Positions 20,624-30,418 of a stretch of DNA of 64,000 nucleotides are shown in pieces. The stretch comes from Bradyrhizobium sp. URHD0069. GTDB taxonomy: Bacteria > Pseudomonadota > Alphaproteobacteria > Rhizobiales > Xanthobacteraceae. The notes beneath the pieces were generated by a model, which saw only the letters and a program-made list of their open reading frames with translations, was not told the origin of the DNA and ran no database searches. How positions within the stretch are numbered: the stretch's first letter is position 1; the number at the start of each line of letters is the position of its first letter. The translations under genes and the position numbers were made by a program. The stretch is taken from positions 35,346 through 99,345 of the forward strand of contig NZ_JNIJ01000025.1 in NCBI RefSeq assembly GCF_000701345.1, written 5' to 3'.

Positions 20624-20887
20624 TCAATAAACTTGGCGATGCCGACGGTAGGCTCGCCCCGGCGTCACTTCCGCGTTCGCGACATAGGGATTGACCACGC
20701 ATTGCGCCGAGCGGCCCGATGCCGAGGCGTTGCACTGAGGCAACGATGTATAGCGGCAGTCGTAATAGGTGGCCGGTCCGTACACGTGCAGGCAAACCGG
20801 ATAACCCGGGGCGTATGTTTGGGCCGCCGCCGGCCCGGCTGCCGAAACTGTTCCGATTGCCAAAATCGCCAAAGCCAGAATACGCAT
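20624..20887 (-). CDS. DUF3551 family small secreted protein
   Basis: An 87-residue protein with a signal peptide (cleavage near GPAAAQ) and the cysteine pattern of DUF3551, a family abundant in Bradyrhizobium: YPVCLHV, YYDCRYTSLPQCNASASGR, then QCVVNPY. Function is unknown. It is convergent with lolD. The ATG overlaps the stop of a broken copy just upstream. Confidence 0.8.
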   Translation of the reverse strand: MRILALAILAIGTVSAAGPAAAQTYAPGYPVCLHVYGPATYYDCRYTSLPQCNASASGRSAQCVVNPYVANAEVTPGRAYRRHRQVY

Positions 20888-20997
20888 CAGAATCTCCGTT
20901 TGAATTGGCGGCTGCGATCAGGCTGCAACTCTGCCGTGGCGTTGAAATAGGGGTTGGCGGCGCAACAGGTCAATCGCCCGGAGGCGGTCGCCTGGCA
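20887..20997 (-). pseudogene. C-terminal remnant of a third DUF3551 gene
   Basis: Between the two intact DUF3551 genes the minus strand encodes CQATASGRLTCCAANPYFNA and 16 more codons. This aligns position by position with the C-terminal half of the downstream copy (CNASASGRSAQCVVNPYVAN). The frame begins after an in-frame TAA and has no start, so the N-terminal half including the signal peptide is gone. Its stop shares the T of the neighbour's ATG. It suggests a former tandem triplication. Confidence 0.75.
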
Positions 20998-21028
20998 TTA
21001 TTCTGCGATGGGGGCGTCGCGCCAAATT

Positions 21029-21307
21029 TCAGTAGGAGGGATAGACCGAACGTACGCGATTGCGGCCGCGATAGGCGCGCGGGTCGGGAATGCCGGGATC
21101 GTAAAAGGGATTCTCGATGCAGTAGAGAAACCGCCCCGAAGCGCTGGCCTGACACTGCTCATAGCTCATGAAGGTGCAGTTGCTGAGACCTGGATGGTCA
21201 TTGCCCTGAATGCAGAAGGGATAGCGGCTGCCGACGGCTTCGGCCGGTGCGGCGCCAATGACAGCGAGCCCGCCAGCGGCCAGCAAAGCCAGTATTATGT
21301 TGCGCAT
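21029..21307 (-). CDS. DUF3551 family small secreted protein
   Basis: A 92-residue paralogue of the protein encoded at 20624-20887. A signal peptide (cleavage near GAAPAEA) is followed by YPFCIQG, LSNCTFMSYEQCQASASGR and LYCIENPF, then a basic Arg/Tyr tail. Four cysteines are conserved between the copies, so disulfides in the periplasm are likely. Function is unknown. Confidence 0.8.
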   Translation of the reverse strand: MRNIILALLAAGGLAVIGAAPAEAVGSRYPFCIQGNDHPGLSNCTFMSYEQCQASASGRFLYCIENPFYDPGIPDPRAYRGRNRVRSVYPSY

Positions 21308-21505
21308 GAAACCTCTCTTCGGCCGCGGCCGTTCCTTCGTCGATTCCTTGAGCGCTACCCAAGCCGGACCAGCAAACGCTCGTCAACTCACATTCAGGGG
21401 CGCGGATCCCGAAGCTCTATCTACGTGAGTAAATGTGTCGGCGGGAACCGGTCAAAGAAGAGTTCCATAGTGGCAAACGGGCGGTTCTAGGCGCATAATT
21501 GATGA

Positions 21506-21694
21506 ATGGCGCGCCTTGACGAATATCTGACCGCCGACGAATTCCGCGCCCTTGAGGAAATCAGGGACGGTAAGAAGCGCACCATGCCAAACCACATTCG
21601 CAATCGGCTGCTCGAACTCGGCTACATCCAGGACGTTTTGGGCAGGCCGGCGCTCACGGACGCGGGCCAGATGCGGCTGGCGCTAGGAAAATGA
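21506..21694 (+). CDS. Small hypothetical protein
   Basis: A 62-residue soluble protein (MARLDEYLTADEFRALEEIR at the start) that looks like a small helical, winged-helix-like fold: helix, basic turn, then LLELGYIQDVLGRPALTDAGQ resembling a recognition helix plus wing. I do not recognise a named family. A DNA-binding role is only a guess from the shape. Confidence 0.55.
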   Translation: MARLDEYLTADEFRALEEIRDGKKRTMPNHIRNRLLELGYIQDVLGRPALTDAGQMRLALGK

Positions 21695-21883
21695 CGGGAT
21701 AGGCAATAACACCGCGCCAATGATCATATCCGTTGGTGCGCCAGGCGCTGGTTGTAGAAAGACGCACCACCATCCAGCCCGCAAGTTTGTCCGCCGATTC
21801 TTGCCAACGGCGAGTCTAGACGCGCCAAGTCCCGGCTTAGACTTTGCTGGCCCGACCCGCCCCCGGGTTAACCAAGGGGTATT

Positions 21884-21915
21884 TTAGTGGGTCGTTCGCC
21901 AAACTGACCCACTAA
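21884..21915 (+). repeat. Perfect 10-bp inverted repeat upstream of the SOS promoter
   Basis: TTAGTGGGTC (21884-21893) and GACCCACTAA (21906-21915) are exact complements around a 12-base loop. No T-run follows, so it is a poor terminator. It could be a protein site or a transcript hairpin just upstream of the LexA-box promoter. Confidence 0.6.
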
Positions 21916-21922
21916 CCCGGCC

Positions 21923-21966
21923 TTGACTCCAAGGAACAAAAGCGGAACAATGTTCTTCTTATGTTC
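21923..21966 (+). promoter_or_regulatory. SOS promoter with two LexA boxes
   Basis: Two exact alphaproteobacterial LexA boxes lie back to back: GAAC-N7-GAAC at 21934-21948 (GTTC-N7-GTTC on the minus strand) and GTTC-N7-GTTC at 21952-21966. Together they form a palindromic array. A -35-like TTGACT at 21923-21928 is followed after 17 bases by a weak -10 candidate AACAAT (21946-21951), so bound LexA would cover the -10 and start region. The first gene downstream is a 32-codon frame with a clear ribosome site. Confidence 0.8.
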
Positions 21967-21984
21967 TAGCATGAGGAGACGATC

Positions 21985-22083
21985 ATGTTGAAGATATTCG
22001 TGGAAGAAGCGGCGGCGCTGGCGTCGATCACGCTGTTCGTCGGGATGATTGCAGTCTGGGCGCAGTTGATCCCGCAGCTCTGA
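21985..22083 (+). CDS. SOS-controlled 32-residue membrane microprotein (SidA-like candidate)
   Basis: The product starts MLKIFVEEAAALASITLFVG and ends WAQLIPQL, with one transmembrane helix (about residues 9-29) after a short acidic N-terminus. AGGAG lies eight bases before the ATG, and tandem LexA boxes lie 19 bases upstream. In Caulobacter crescentus, SidA is a 29-residue single-helix inner-membrane protein induced by SOS that blocks division through the FtsW/FtsN machinery. Matching size, topology and regulation suggest a functional equivalent. Sequence homology to SidA was not tested. dnaE lies 198 bases downstream. Confidence 0.65.
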   Translation: MLKIFVEEAAALASITLFVGMIAVWAQLIPQL

Positions 22084-22114
22084 CGCAGTTTTGGGGCGGT
22101 GGGGCGGACGGAGC

Positions 22115-22261
22115 GCCGCCTTGGTGAGCCGCCTTGGTGAGCCGCCTTGGGGAAAAGCAGGATGGCGGGCGACAATGGCGCGTTCCGCATGGACTCCCCA
22201 AATCCAAGGCAGCAACATTGGGGGCGAGTCGGCCCTTGAGGGCGGCTTTCCCTCCCTCAAG
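22115..22261 (+). repeat. Three 13-bp tandem repeats and a hairpin before dnaE
   Basis: GCCGCCTTGGTGA is repeated three times (22115-22153, the last copy with one change). Further on, CTTGAGGG (22235-22242) pairs with CCCTCAAG (22254-22261) and ends 20 bases before the dnaE start. No T-run follows. The hairpin could affect dnaE translation or partially attenuate read-through from the SOS promoter. Confidence 0.55.
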
Positions 22262-22281
22262 CCCAGCGATCGCTCAAGTCC

Positions 22282-25200
22282 ATGACCCAAAAGCCGTCGG
22301 CAAACGTGTCCAATGCCGGATTTGTCCATCTCCACGTCCATTCGGCCTATTCGCTGCTGAAGGGGTCGATCAAGATCCAGAAGCTCGGCGAACTCGCCAA
22401 GGCGGACCGCCAGCCGGCGCTGGCGCTGACCGACACCGACAACATGTTCGGGGCGCTGGAATTTTCCGACAAGATGGCCGGCTACGGCATCCAGCCGATC
22501 ATCGGCTGCGAGCTTGCGGTCGATTTCGGCGACCAGGATCCAAACGCGCGCAATGCGCTGGCCGCGGGGCCGTCGCGGATCGTGCTGCTGGCGGCGCGCG
22601 AGCGCGGCTATCGCAGCCTGATGCGGCTGAACTCGCGGGCGTTTCTGGAGACGCCGGTGCATCAGTCTCCCCACGTCAAGTTCGAATGGCTGCAGGACGA
22701 CGCCGAGGACCTGATCGTGCTAACCGGCGGTCCCGACGGACCGATCTCGCTTGCGCTCAATGCCGATCATGCCGGTCTCGCGGCGACGCGCTGCGACCGG
22801 CTGGCGAGCCTGTTCGGCGACCGGCTCTATATCGAGTTGCAGCGCCACGGCATCGAGAAGGAGCGCCGCGTCGAAGCCGCGCTGATTGATCTGGCCTATG
22901 TGAAGGGGTTTCCACTGGTCGCGACCAACGAGCCCTATTTCGCGGCTACAGACGACTACGAAGCCCACGATGCGCTGCTCTGCATCGCCGGCGGACGCCT
23001 GATCGCCGAGACTGACCGCGATCAACTGACCCCGGATCACCGCTTCAAGACCCGCGCGGAAATGGCGGTGCTGTTCGCCGACGTGCCGGAGGCGCTGGCC
23101 TCCACCATCGAGATTGCCGAGCGCTGCTCGTTCCGGCCGACCACGCGCAAGCCGATCCTGCCGCGGTTCACGGTCGGCGCCGGCGCCAACGCGGCGGATG
23201 CGCAAAGCGATGAGGCGGCGGAATTGCACCGTCAGGCGGAGGAGGGCCTGAGCAACCGGCTCAAGGTCCACGGCCTTTCGCAAGGAACCTCCGAGGAAGA
23301 CTATCGCGCAAGACTTGCCTTCGAGCTCGATGTCATCACCCGCATGAACTATGCGGGCTATTTCCTGATCGTTGCGGATTTCATCAAATGGGCCAAGGCG
23401 GAAGGCATTCCGGTCGGGCCGGGCCGCGGCTCCGGCGCGGGATCGCTGGTGGCCTATGCGCTGACCATCACCGATCTCGATCCGATCCAGTTCGGCCTGC
23501 TGTTCGAGCGCTTTCTCAATCCGGAGCGCGTGTCGATGCCGGACTTCGACATCGATTTCTGCCAGGACGGACGCGACCAGGTGATCCGCTATGTGCAGCA
23601 GCGCTACGGCCGCGATCAGGTCGCGCAGATCATCACCTTCGGTACGCTGCAGGCGCGCGGCGTGCTGCGCGACGTCGGGCGCGTGCTGCAGATGCCCTAT
23701 GGGCAGGTCGACAAGCTGACCAAACTGGTGCCGCAAAATCCCGCGGCACCGGTGACGCTGGCAGCCGCGATCGCGAGCGAGCCGAAGCTGCAGGCGTTTC
23801 GCGAAGAAGACCCGGTGGTGGCCCGCGCTTTCGATATTGCGCAACGCCTTGAGGGCCTGACCCGCCACGCGTCCACCCACGCCGCGGGCATCGTGATCGG
23901 CGACCGGCCCTTGAGCGAACTGGTGCCGCTTTATCGTGACCCGAAATCCGATATGCCGGTGACCCAGTTCAACATGAAATGGGTCGAGCCTGCGGGCCTG
24001 GTCAAATTCGACTTCCTCGGCCTGAAGACGCTCACGGTGCTCGATCTCGCGGTGAAGCTATTGAAGCGGCGCGGCATCGATCTCAACCTGGCGCGCCTTC
24101 CGCTCGATGATGCGCCAAGCTACGCGATGCTGGCGAAGGGCGATGTGGTCGGCGTGTTCCAGGTCGAAAGTCAGGGCATGCGGCGGGCGCTGGTCGACAT
24201 GCGGCCCGACCGTTTCGAGGATATTATCGCGCTGGTGGCGCTCTATCGTCCCGGTCCGATGGCGAACATTCCGACCTATTGCGCTCGCAAGCATGGCGAC
24301 GAAGAGCCAGAATATCTGCACCCCATGCTCGAGCCGATCCTGAAGGAAACGTTTGGCGTCATCATCTATCAGGAACAGGTGATGCAGATCGCGCAGGTGA
24401 TGGCCGGCTATTCGCTCGGCGAAGCCGATCTGCTGCGCCGGGCGATGGGCAAGAAGATCCGCAAAGAGATGGAGCAACAGCGCGAGCGCTTTGTCTCCGG
24501 CGCGGTCGAGCGCGGCATTGCGCGCGGGCAGGCGGACACGATTTTCGAGCTGCTGGCAAAGTTCGCCGACTACGGCTTCAACAAGAGCCATGCCGCGGCC
24601 TACGCGCTGCTGTCGTACCAAACCGCCTACATGAAGGTGCATTATCCGGTTGAATTCCTGGCGGCGTCGATGACGCTCGACCTCAACAACACCGACAAGC
24701 TGTCGGAATTTCGCGCCGAGGCGCAGCGGCTCGGGATCAAGCTCGAGGCCCCCTCGATCAACCGTTCCGCCGCCACCTTCGAAGTCAGTGACGGCACCAT
24801 CTACTACGCCCTTGCCGCGCTGAAGGGCGTCGGATCGCAGGCGGTCGAACTGATTGTGGAAACGCGGCGCGACGGGTTATTCACCTCGCTGGCCGATTTT
24901 GCAGCCCGGGTTAGTCCGCGCGCGATCAACAAGCGCGTGATCGAGAGCCTTGCGGCTGCCGGCGCCTTTGACGCACTCGATTCCAATCGCGCACGGGTGT
25001 TCGCCGGCGCCGAGGCGGTCCTCGCAGCATGCCAGCGCGGCCACGAGGCCGCGACCATGGGGCAGAACGACATGTTCGGCGGCGCGGCCGACGCGCCGAC
25101 CATCATGCTGCCGCAGGTCGAGCCATGGCTGCCGGCCGAGCGGCTGCGGCGCGAATATGACGCGATCGGATTTTTCCTGTCCGGTCATCCGCTCGACGAC

Positions 25201-25812
25201 TACGCCACCGTGCTGAAACGCTTGCGGGTGCAGACCTGGGCGGAGTTTTCCCGCGCCGTTAAAACCGGTGCGACCGCGGGCAAGGTGGCTGCGACCGTCG
25301 TGTCGCGGATGGAACGCCGTACCAAGACCGGCAACAAGATGGGTATCATGGGCCTGTCCGATCCGACCGGCCATTTCGAGGCCGTGCTGTTCTCCGAAGG
25401 CCTCGCGCAATATCGCGAGGTGCTGGAGCCCGGCGCTGCCGTGTTGCTGCAGCTCGGCGCCGAACTGCAGGGCGAGGACGTCCGCGCGCGGGTGCTGCAC
25501 GCCGAGCCGCTCGATGACGCCGCCGCCAAAACCCAAAAAGGCCTGCGGATCTTTGTCCGCGACACCAAACCGCTCGAGTCCATCGCCAAGCGGCTATCGA
25601 TGCCTGAGTTGACACAGCAGGGTAGTCCGGCCCGAAGTCCTCAGACAAAGCCCGTTCCGGTTGCGGGAGCCGACGGCGACGTGTCGCTGGTGATGATGCT
25701 CGACCTCGAAACCGAGGTGGAGATGAAGCTGCCGGGCCGTTTTAAGGTCTCGCCGCAGATCGCGGGCGCGATCAAGGCTGTGACGGGCGTGGTGGACGTG
25801 CAGACGCTTTAG
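22282..25812 (+). CDS. dnaE: DNA polymerase III subunit alpha
   Basis: Replicative polymerase subunit, 1176 residues. It has an N-terminal PHP domain (FVHLHVHSAYSLLKGSI), a C-family palm with GPGRGSGAGSLVAYALTITD and the catalytic aspartate motif PDFDIDF, the fingers region GVIIYQEQVMQIAQVMAGYS, a helix-hairpin-helix region, and an OB fold (AATVVSRMERRTKTG) with C-terminal domain. Length and domain set indicate DnaE1 rather than the shorter SOS polymerase DnaE2/ImuC. The ribosome site is weak. Confidence 0.95.
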   Translation: MTQKPSANVSNAGFVHLHVHSAYSLLKGSIKIQKLGELAKADRQPALALTDTDNMFGALEFSDKMAGYGIQPIIGCELAVDFGDQDPNARNALAAGPSRIVLLAARERGYRSLMRLNSRAFLETPVHQSPHVKFEWLQDDAEDLIVLTGGPDGPISLALNADHAGLAATRCDRLASLFGDRLYIELQRHGIEKERRVEAALIDLAYVKGFPLVATNEPYFAATDDYEAHDALLCIAGGRLIAETDRDQLTPDHRFKTRAEMAVLFADVPEALASTIEIAERCSFRPTTRKPILPRFTVGAGANAADAQSDEAAELHRQAEEGLSNRLKVHGLSQGTSEEDYRARLAFELDVITRMNYAGYFLIVADFIKWAKAEGIPVGPGRGSGAGSLVAYALTITDLDPIQFGLLFERFLNPERVSMPDFDIDFCQDGRDQVIRYVQQRYGRDQVAQIITFGTLQARGVLRDVGRVLQMPYGQVDKLTKLVPQNPAAPVTLAAAIASEPKLQAFREEDPVVARAFDIAQRLEGLTRHASTHAAGIVIGDRPLSELVPLYRDPKSDMPVTQFNMKWVEPAGLVKFDFLGLKTLTVLDLAVKLLKRRGIDLNLARLPLDDAPSYAMLAKGDVVGVFQVESQGMRRALVDMRPDRFEDIIALVALYRPGPMANIPTYCARKHGDEEPEYLHPMLEPILKETFGVIIYQEQVMQIAQVMAGYSLGEADLLRRAMGKKIRKEMEQQRERFVSGAVERGIARGQADTIFELLAKFADYGFNKSHAAAYALLSYQTAYMKVHYPVEFLAASMTLDLNNTDKLSEFRAEAQRLGIKLEAPSINRSAATFEVSDGTIYYALAALKGVGSQAVELIVETRRDGLFTSLADFAARVSPRAINKRVIESLAAAGAFDALDSNRARVFAGAEAVLAACQRGHEAATMGQNDMFGGAADAPTIMLPQVEPWLPAERLRREYDAIGFFLSGHPLDDYATVLKRLRVQTWAEFSRAVKTGATAGKVAATVVSRMERRTKTGNKMGIMGLSDPTGHFEAVLFSEGLAQYREVLEPGAAVLLQLGAELQGEDVRARVLHAEPLDDAAAKTQKGLRIFVRDTKPLESIAKRLSMPELTQQGSPARSPQTKPVPVAGADGDVSLVMMLDLETEVEMKLPGRFKVSPQIAGAIKAVTGVVDVQTL

Positions 25813-26037
25813 GCGCCAGGCGCGATCATGAGGGCGGATCGCCCGGCGGATAGACGGCGACCGCAGCCAGGCGAGGGCGGACGATGGCCGCCGGTAACAA
25901 GACGTTTGGACGGAGGCCGGCGGTTACGTCCTGAAACAGGGGCATTTCGGTGCTTCGGGGCATATTGGGCTCCCGAGGCCACCGGCCGGCGAGGGCGGCG
26001 TATTCGCGAGCTACGCGCCAAAATCGCCCGTATTTCC

Positions 26038-26065
26038 TTGCTTCTCGCCGAAATCCCGCTATATA
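26038..26065 (+). promoter_or_regulatory. Likely promoter of the rpsB operon
   Basis: In the 364-base gap after dnaE, TTGCTT (26038-26043) and TATATA (26060-26065) are spaced by 16 bases, about 110 bases before the rpsB start. This is a good sigma-70-like match for a ribosomal protein operon. The gap also contains long open but unrecognised frames on both strands, which I treat as chance. Confidence 0.5.
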
Positions 26066-26176
26066 CCGCGCCATCTCACACGGAAACATGGCTCAAAAGG
26101 CCGTCCGGTGGCAGCCGGGCCGAGAAGGCTCGCTTGCTCACACGTTTCCGGAGGAACCAACCGGAGAATCTTGACT

Positions 26177-27175
26177 ATGGCGCTTCCCGAATTTTCTATG
26201 CGTCAGCTGCTTGAAGCTGGCGTTCACTTTGGCCACCAATCGCACCGTTGGAATCCGAAAATGGCGGATTACATTTTCGGTGCCCGCAACAACATTCACA
26301 TCATCGACCTCGCCCAGACCGTGCCGCTGCTTCACCGCGCGCTACAGGCGGTCAGCGATACCGTCGCCAAGGGCGGCCGTATCCTCTTCGTCGGCACCAA
26401 GCGACAGGCGCAGGACGGCGTGGCCGAGGCTGCCAAGCGCTCGGCGCAGTACTTCGTCAATTCGCGCTGGCTCGGCGGCACGCTGACCAACTGGAAGACG
26501 ATTTCCGGCTCGATCAAGCGGCTGCGGCACCTCGATGAAGTGCTCAATTCCGGCGACGCCAACGCCTACACCAAGAAAGAGCGGCTGACGCTGCAGCGCG
26601 AGCGCGACAAGCTCGATCGTTCGCTGGGCGGCATCAAGGACATGGGCGGTCTGCCCGACCTCATCTTCGTGATCGACACCAACAAGGAAGACATCGCGAT
26701 CCAGGAAGCGCAGCGCCTGAATATTCCGGTTGCCGCGATCGTCGATACCAATTCCGACCCCAAGGGCATCACCTATGTGGTGCCGGGCAATGATGACGCC
26801 GGCCGCGCCATCACGCTGTATTGCGACCTGATCGCACGCGCCGTCATCGACGGCATTTCGCGCGCACAGGGCGATTCGGGCATCGATATCGGCGCTTCCG
26901 CGCAACCGATCCGTGAGGAAATCCCGGTCGCCCCGCAGCCCGCGGGCTTCCAGGGCCTGGCCGGACCACGTGGTGCGGCTGACGATCTCAAGAAGCTCAC
27001 TGGCGTGTCCGGCGCGATCGAGAAGAAGTTCAACGACCTCGGCATCTTCCATTACTGGCAGCTTGCCGAACTCGATCACGACACCGCGCACAAGATCGGC
27101 GAAGAGGTCGGACTTCCGAGCCGCGCCGATGGCTGGGTCGCCCAGGCCAAGGCGATGACCGCGGAAGCGGAATAA
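26177..27175 (+). CDS. rpsB: 30S ribosomal protein S2
   Basis: Small-subunit protein needed for S1 docking and translation initiation. The family core is clear ([49 protein letters not shown]). At 332 residues it is about 90 longer than E. coli S2. The extra C-terminal segment (about residues 270-330, [20 protein letters not shown] onwards) resembles a helix-hairpin-helix-like module. The ATG at 26177 follows a GGAG stretch. Confidence 0.95.
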   Translation: MALPEFSMRQLLEAGVHFGHQSHRWNPKMADYIFGARNNIHIIDLAQTVPLLHRALQAVSDTVAKGGRILFVGTKRQAQDGVAEAAKRSAQYFVNSRWLGGTLTNWKTISGSIKRLRHLDEVLNSGDANAYTKKERLTLQRERDKLDRSLGGIKDMGGLPDLIFVIDTNKEDIAIQEAQRLNIPVAAIVDTNSDPKGITYVVPGNDDAGRAITLYCDLIARAVIDGISRAQGDSGIDIGASAQPIREEIPVAPQPAGFQGLAGPRGAADDLKKLTGVSGAIEKKFNDLGIFHYWQLAELDHDTAHKIGEEVGLPSRADGWVAQAKAMTAEAE

Positions 27176-27185
27176 CGCGAATCGT

Positions 27186-27203
27186 TGGCCGGAACACCGG
27201 CCA
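27186..27203 (+). terminator. Hairpin between rpsB and tsf
   Basis: TGGCCGG (27186-27192) and CCGGCCA (27197-27203) form a perfect 7-bp stem with an AACA loop ten bases after the rpsB stop. There is no T-run, so it may be an attenuator or message-stability element that sets the S2 to EF-Ts ratio. Confidence 0.55.
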
Positions 27204-27295
27204 TCAGCTTCCAATTTACGTAAATCCTGGTGGTGGACGGCGGCGAGGGCTTTAGGCCTCGTCGCGGCCGCCCTGACAGGCAAGGATACGCAACG

Positions 27296-28219
27296 ATGGC
27301 AACAATCACAGCGGCGATGGTCAAGGACCTGCGCGAAACGACCGGCGTTGGCATGATGGACTGCAAGCAGGCGCTCGCCGAAAACCAAGGCGACATGCAG
27401 GCGGCAATCGATTGGCTGCGCAAAAAGGGCCTCTCGAAGGCTGCGAAGAAAGCCGGCCGCGTTGCCGCGGAGGGCCTGATCGGCGCGCACACGGCGGGCC
27501 TCAAGGGCGTCTTGGTCGAGGTCAATTCCGAAACGGACTTCGTCGCGCGCAACGAGCAGTTCCAGGGACTGGTCAAAATGGTCGCGCAAGTCGCGCTGAA
27601 AGTCGGCGCCGACATCGAGAAGATCAAGGCCGCCAAAGTCGGCAGCGTCACGGTCGAGACCGCGATTGCGGATGCGATCGCGACCATCGGCGAAAACATG
27701 ACGTTGCGTCGCGCGGCTTCCCTAGAAGTTACCAAGGGCGTCGTGTCGAGCTACGTGCACAACGCCGTGATCGAAGGCGCCGGCAAGATGGGCGTGATCG
27801 TGGCGCTGGAATCCACGGGAGAGGCCGATGAGCTCGCTCATCTTGGCCGCCAGCTCGCCATGCACGTCGCCGCGGCCAATCCGCAGGCGCTGGACCCGGC
27901 CGGGCTCGATCCCACGATCGTGAAGCGCGAGAAGGAAGTGCTGGCCGACAAATACCGCCAGCAGGGCAAGCCGGAGAACGTGATCGAAAAGATCGTCGAG
28001 TCCGGGCTGAAGACCTATTACAAGGAAGTCTGCCTGCTGGAGCAGGCTTTCATCCACGACAACGCCAAGTCGGTTGCCCAGGCGGTGAAGGAAGCTGAGG
28101 GCAAGATCGGCGCGGCTGTGAAGATTACCGGCTTTGTGCGCTATGCTCTGGGCGAGGGAATCGAAAAGCAGGAATCCGATTTCGCAGCCGAAGTCGCGGC
28201 GGCGAGCGGTAGGAAGTAG
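27296..28219 (+). CDS. tsf: Elongation factor Ts
   Basis: Nucleotide exchange factor for EF-Tu, 307 residues. It has the N-terminal UBA-like domain ([20 protein letters not shown]), the exchange motif in [18 protein letters not shown], and the two core subdomains ending near VAAASGRK. It follows rpsB by 120 bases, the usual pairing. Confidence 0.96.
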   Translation: MATITAAMVKDLRETTGVGMMDCKQALAENQGDMQAAIDWLRKKGLSKAAKKAGRVAAEGLIGAHTAGLKGVLVEVNSETDFVARNEQFQGLVKMVAQVALKVGADIEKIKAAKVGSVTVETAIADAIATIGENMTLRRAASLEVTKGVVSSYVHNAVIEGAGKMGVIVALESTGEADELAHLGRQLAMHVAAANPQALDPAGLDPTIVKREKEVLADKYRQQGKPENVIEKIVESGLKTYYKEVCLLEQAFIHDNAKSVAQAVKEAEGKIGAAVKITGFVRYALGEGIEKQESDFAAEVAAASGRK

Positions 28220-28236
28220 CGGTCCGAAGAGTGCTT

Positions 28237-28252
28237 CCGGCGCCAGCGCCGG
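28237..28252 (+). terminator. GC hairpin between tsf and pyrH
   Basis: CCGGCGC and GCGCCGG form a 7-bp stem over a two-base centre (realistically six pairs with a four-base loop), 17 bases after tsf. No T-run follows, so termination would be partial at most. Confidence 0.4.
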
Positions 28253-28287
28253 GAGTGGCCCGCGCTGGCTAAGGAAAGCGATTCGCA

Positions 28288-29004
28288 ATGGCTGAGCCGG
28301 TCTATCGTCGCGTGGTGATCAAGATCTCGGGCGAATACCTCGCCGGCGCGCAGTCCTTCGGCATCGACCAGCCGACGGTCGACCGGATCGCCGGCGATCT
28401 CATCGCAGCCCGCCAGCTGGGCGCCGAGGTCGCAGTTGTGGTCGGCGGCGGAAACATCGTTCGTGGCGTGGAAGTATCGTCGCGCGGCGTTTCCCGGCCG
28501 ACCGGCGACACCATGGGCATGCTCGCCACCGTGATGAACTGCCTCGCGCTCGAGGCGGCGATCGAGCGGCGTGGAATGCCTGCACGCGCGCTGTCGGCGT
28601 TCGTGATGCCGCAGATCTGCGAGCTGTTCACCCGCGGTTCCGTGCACAAATATCTGGCCGAAGGCCGGATCGTGCTGCTCGGTGGTGGAACCGGCAATCC
28701 GTTCTTCACGACCGACACCACAGCGGTATTGCGGGCGGCCGAAATCGGCGCGCAGGCCGTGCTGAAGGCCACCAATGTCGATGGCGTCTACAGCGCCGAT
28801 CCCAAAAAGGACCCGTCCGCCAAGCGGTTTGACCGTTTGACGCATTCGCAGGCGATTCAGGGCGACTACAGGGTCATGGACGCGACCGCATTCGCGCTTG
28901 CCCGGGAGACGTCGCTGCCTATCATCGTGTTCTCAATCGCCGAGCCGGGTTCGATCAGTGCAATCCTGCGCGGCACAGGCCACGGTACGATTGTCGCCGG
29001 CTGA
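28288..29004 (+). CDS. pyrH: Uridylate kinase
   Basis: Phosphorylates UMP to UDP. The 238-residue protein belongs to the amino-acid kinase fold, with [13 protein letters not shown] at the N-terminus, the GGGNIVRG glycine loop, the [20 protein letters not shown] substrate region and [15 protein letters not shown]. The order tsf-pyrH-frr is conserved widely. Confidence 0.96.
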   Translation: MAEPVYRRVVIKISGEYLAGAQSFGIDQPTVDRIAGDLIAARQLGAEVAVVVGGGNIVRGVEVSSRGVSRPTGDTMGMLATVMNCLALEAAIERRGMPARALSAFVMPQICELFTRGSVHKYLAEGRIVLLGGGTGNPFFTTDTTAVLRAAEIGAQAVLKATNVDGVYSADPKKDPSAKRFDRLTHSQAIQGDYRVMDATAFALARETSLPIIVFSIAEPGSISAILRGTGHGTIVAG

Positions 29005-29078
29005 CGGGCTTGTGAAGCATCGGACCGCGCACAATTGGGATCGGCCTCGACGAAGCGTTTTCAGGAGGGGAGAGTGTT

Positions 29079-29642
29079 ATGCCCACGGGTAATTTCGACA
29101 TCAACGAGTTGAAGCGCCGCATGCAAGGTGCCACCCAGGCGCTCAAGCATGAACTGGGCGGCTTGCGGACCGGCCGCGCCGCTGCTTCGATGCTGGAGCC
29201 GGTGCAGGTCGATGCCTACGGTACACACATGCCGCTGAACCAGCTCGCGACCATCAGCGTGCCCGAGCCGCGGCTGCTTTCCGTGCAGGTATGGGACAAG
29301 TCGATGGTCAAGGCAGTGGAGAAGGCGATCGTCGATTCCAATCTCGGTCTAAGTCCCGCTACTGAAGGGCAGGTGCTTCGCCTGAGAATTCCCGAACTCA
29401 ATGAAGAGCGCCGCAAGGAGCTCGTTAAAGTCGCGCACAAATATGCCGAAGCGGCCCGTGTAGCGGTCCGGCATGTCCGCCGCGATGGCCTCGATACGGT
29501 CAAGAAGCTTGAAAAGAATCACGAGATTTCCGAGGACGATCAGGAACGTCTGGGCAATGAAGTGCAGAAGGCGACCGACGCGATGATTTCAGAAATCGAT
29601 CAGTTGCTTGCGGCCAAGGAAAAGGAAATCCTTACCGTCTAG
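29079..29642 (+). CDS. frr: Ribosome recycling factor
   Basis: Splits post-termination ribosomes with EF-G. The 187-residue product has the long helical-bundle domain ([20 protein letters not shown]) and the hinge [20 protein letters not shown], then a C-terminal coiled-coil helix. AGGAGGGG lies upstream of the ATG. uppS starts 17 bases after the stop. Confidence 0.96.
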   Translation: MPTGNFDINELKRRMQGATQALKHELGGLRTGRAAASMLEPVQVDAYGTHMPLNQLATISVPEPRLLSVQVWDKSMVKAVEKAIVDSNLGLSPATEGQVLRLRIPELNEERRKELVKVAHKYAEAARVAVRHVRRDGLDTVKKLEKNHEISEDDQERLGNEVQKATDAMISEIDQLLAAKEKEILTV

Positions 29643-29659
29643 TGCCAGGGATTCTTTTA

Positions 29660-30414
<755 letters not shown>

Positions 30415-30418
<4 letters not shown>

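Noticed and set aside
22134..22889. Long plus-strand frame overlapping the dnaE start
   Set aside because: It runs out of phase through the conserved PHP domain of dnaE and has Arg/Gly-rich shadow composition.
25826..26089. Open 87-codon frame on the minus strand, upstream of rpsB
   Set aside because: It overlaps the likely rpsB promoter, has high-GC chance-frame composition and no recognisable family. Open frames on both strands of the same DNA argue for chance.
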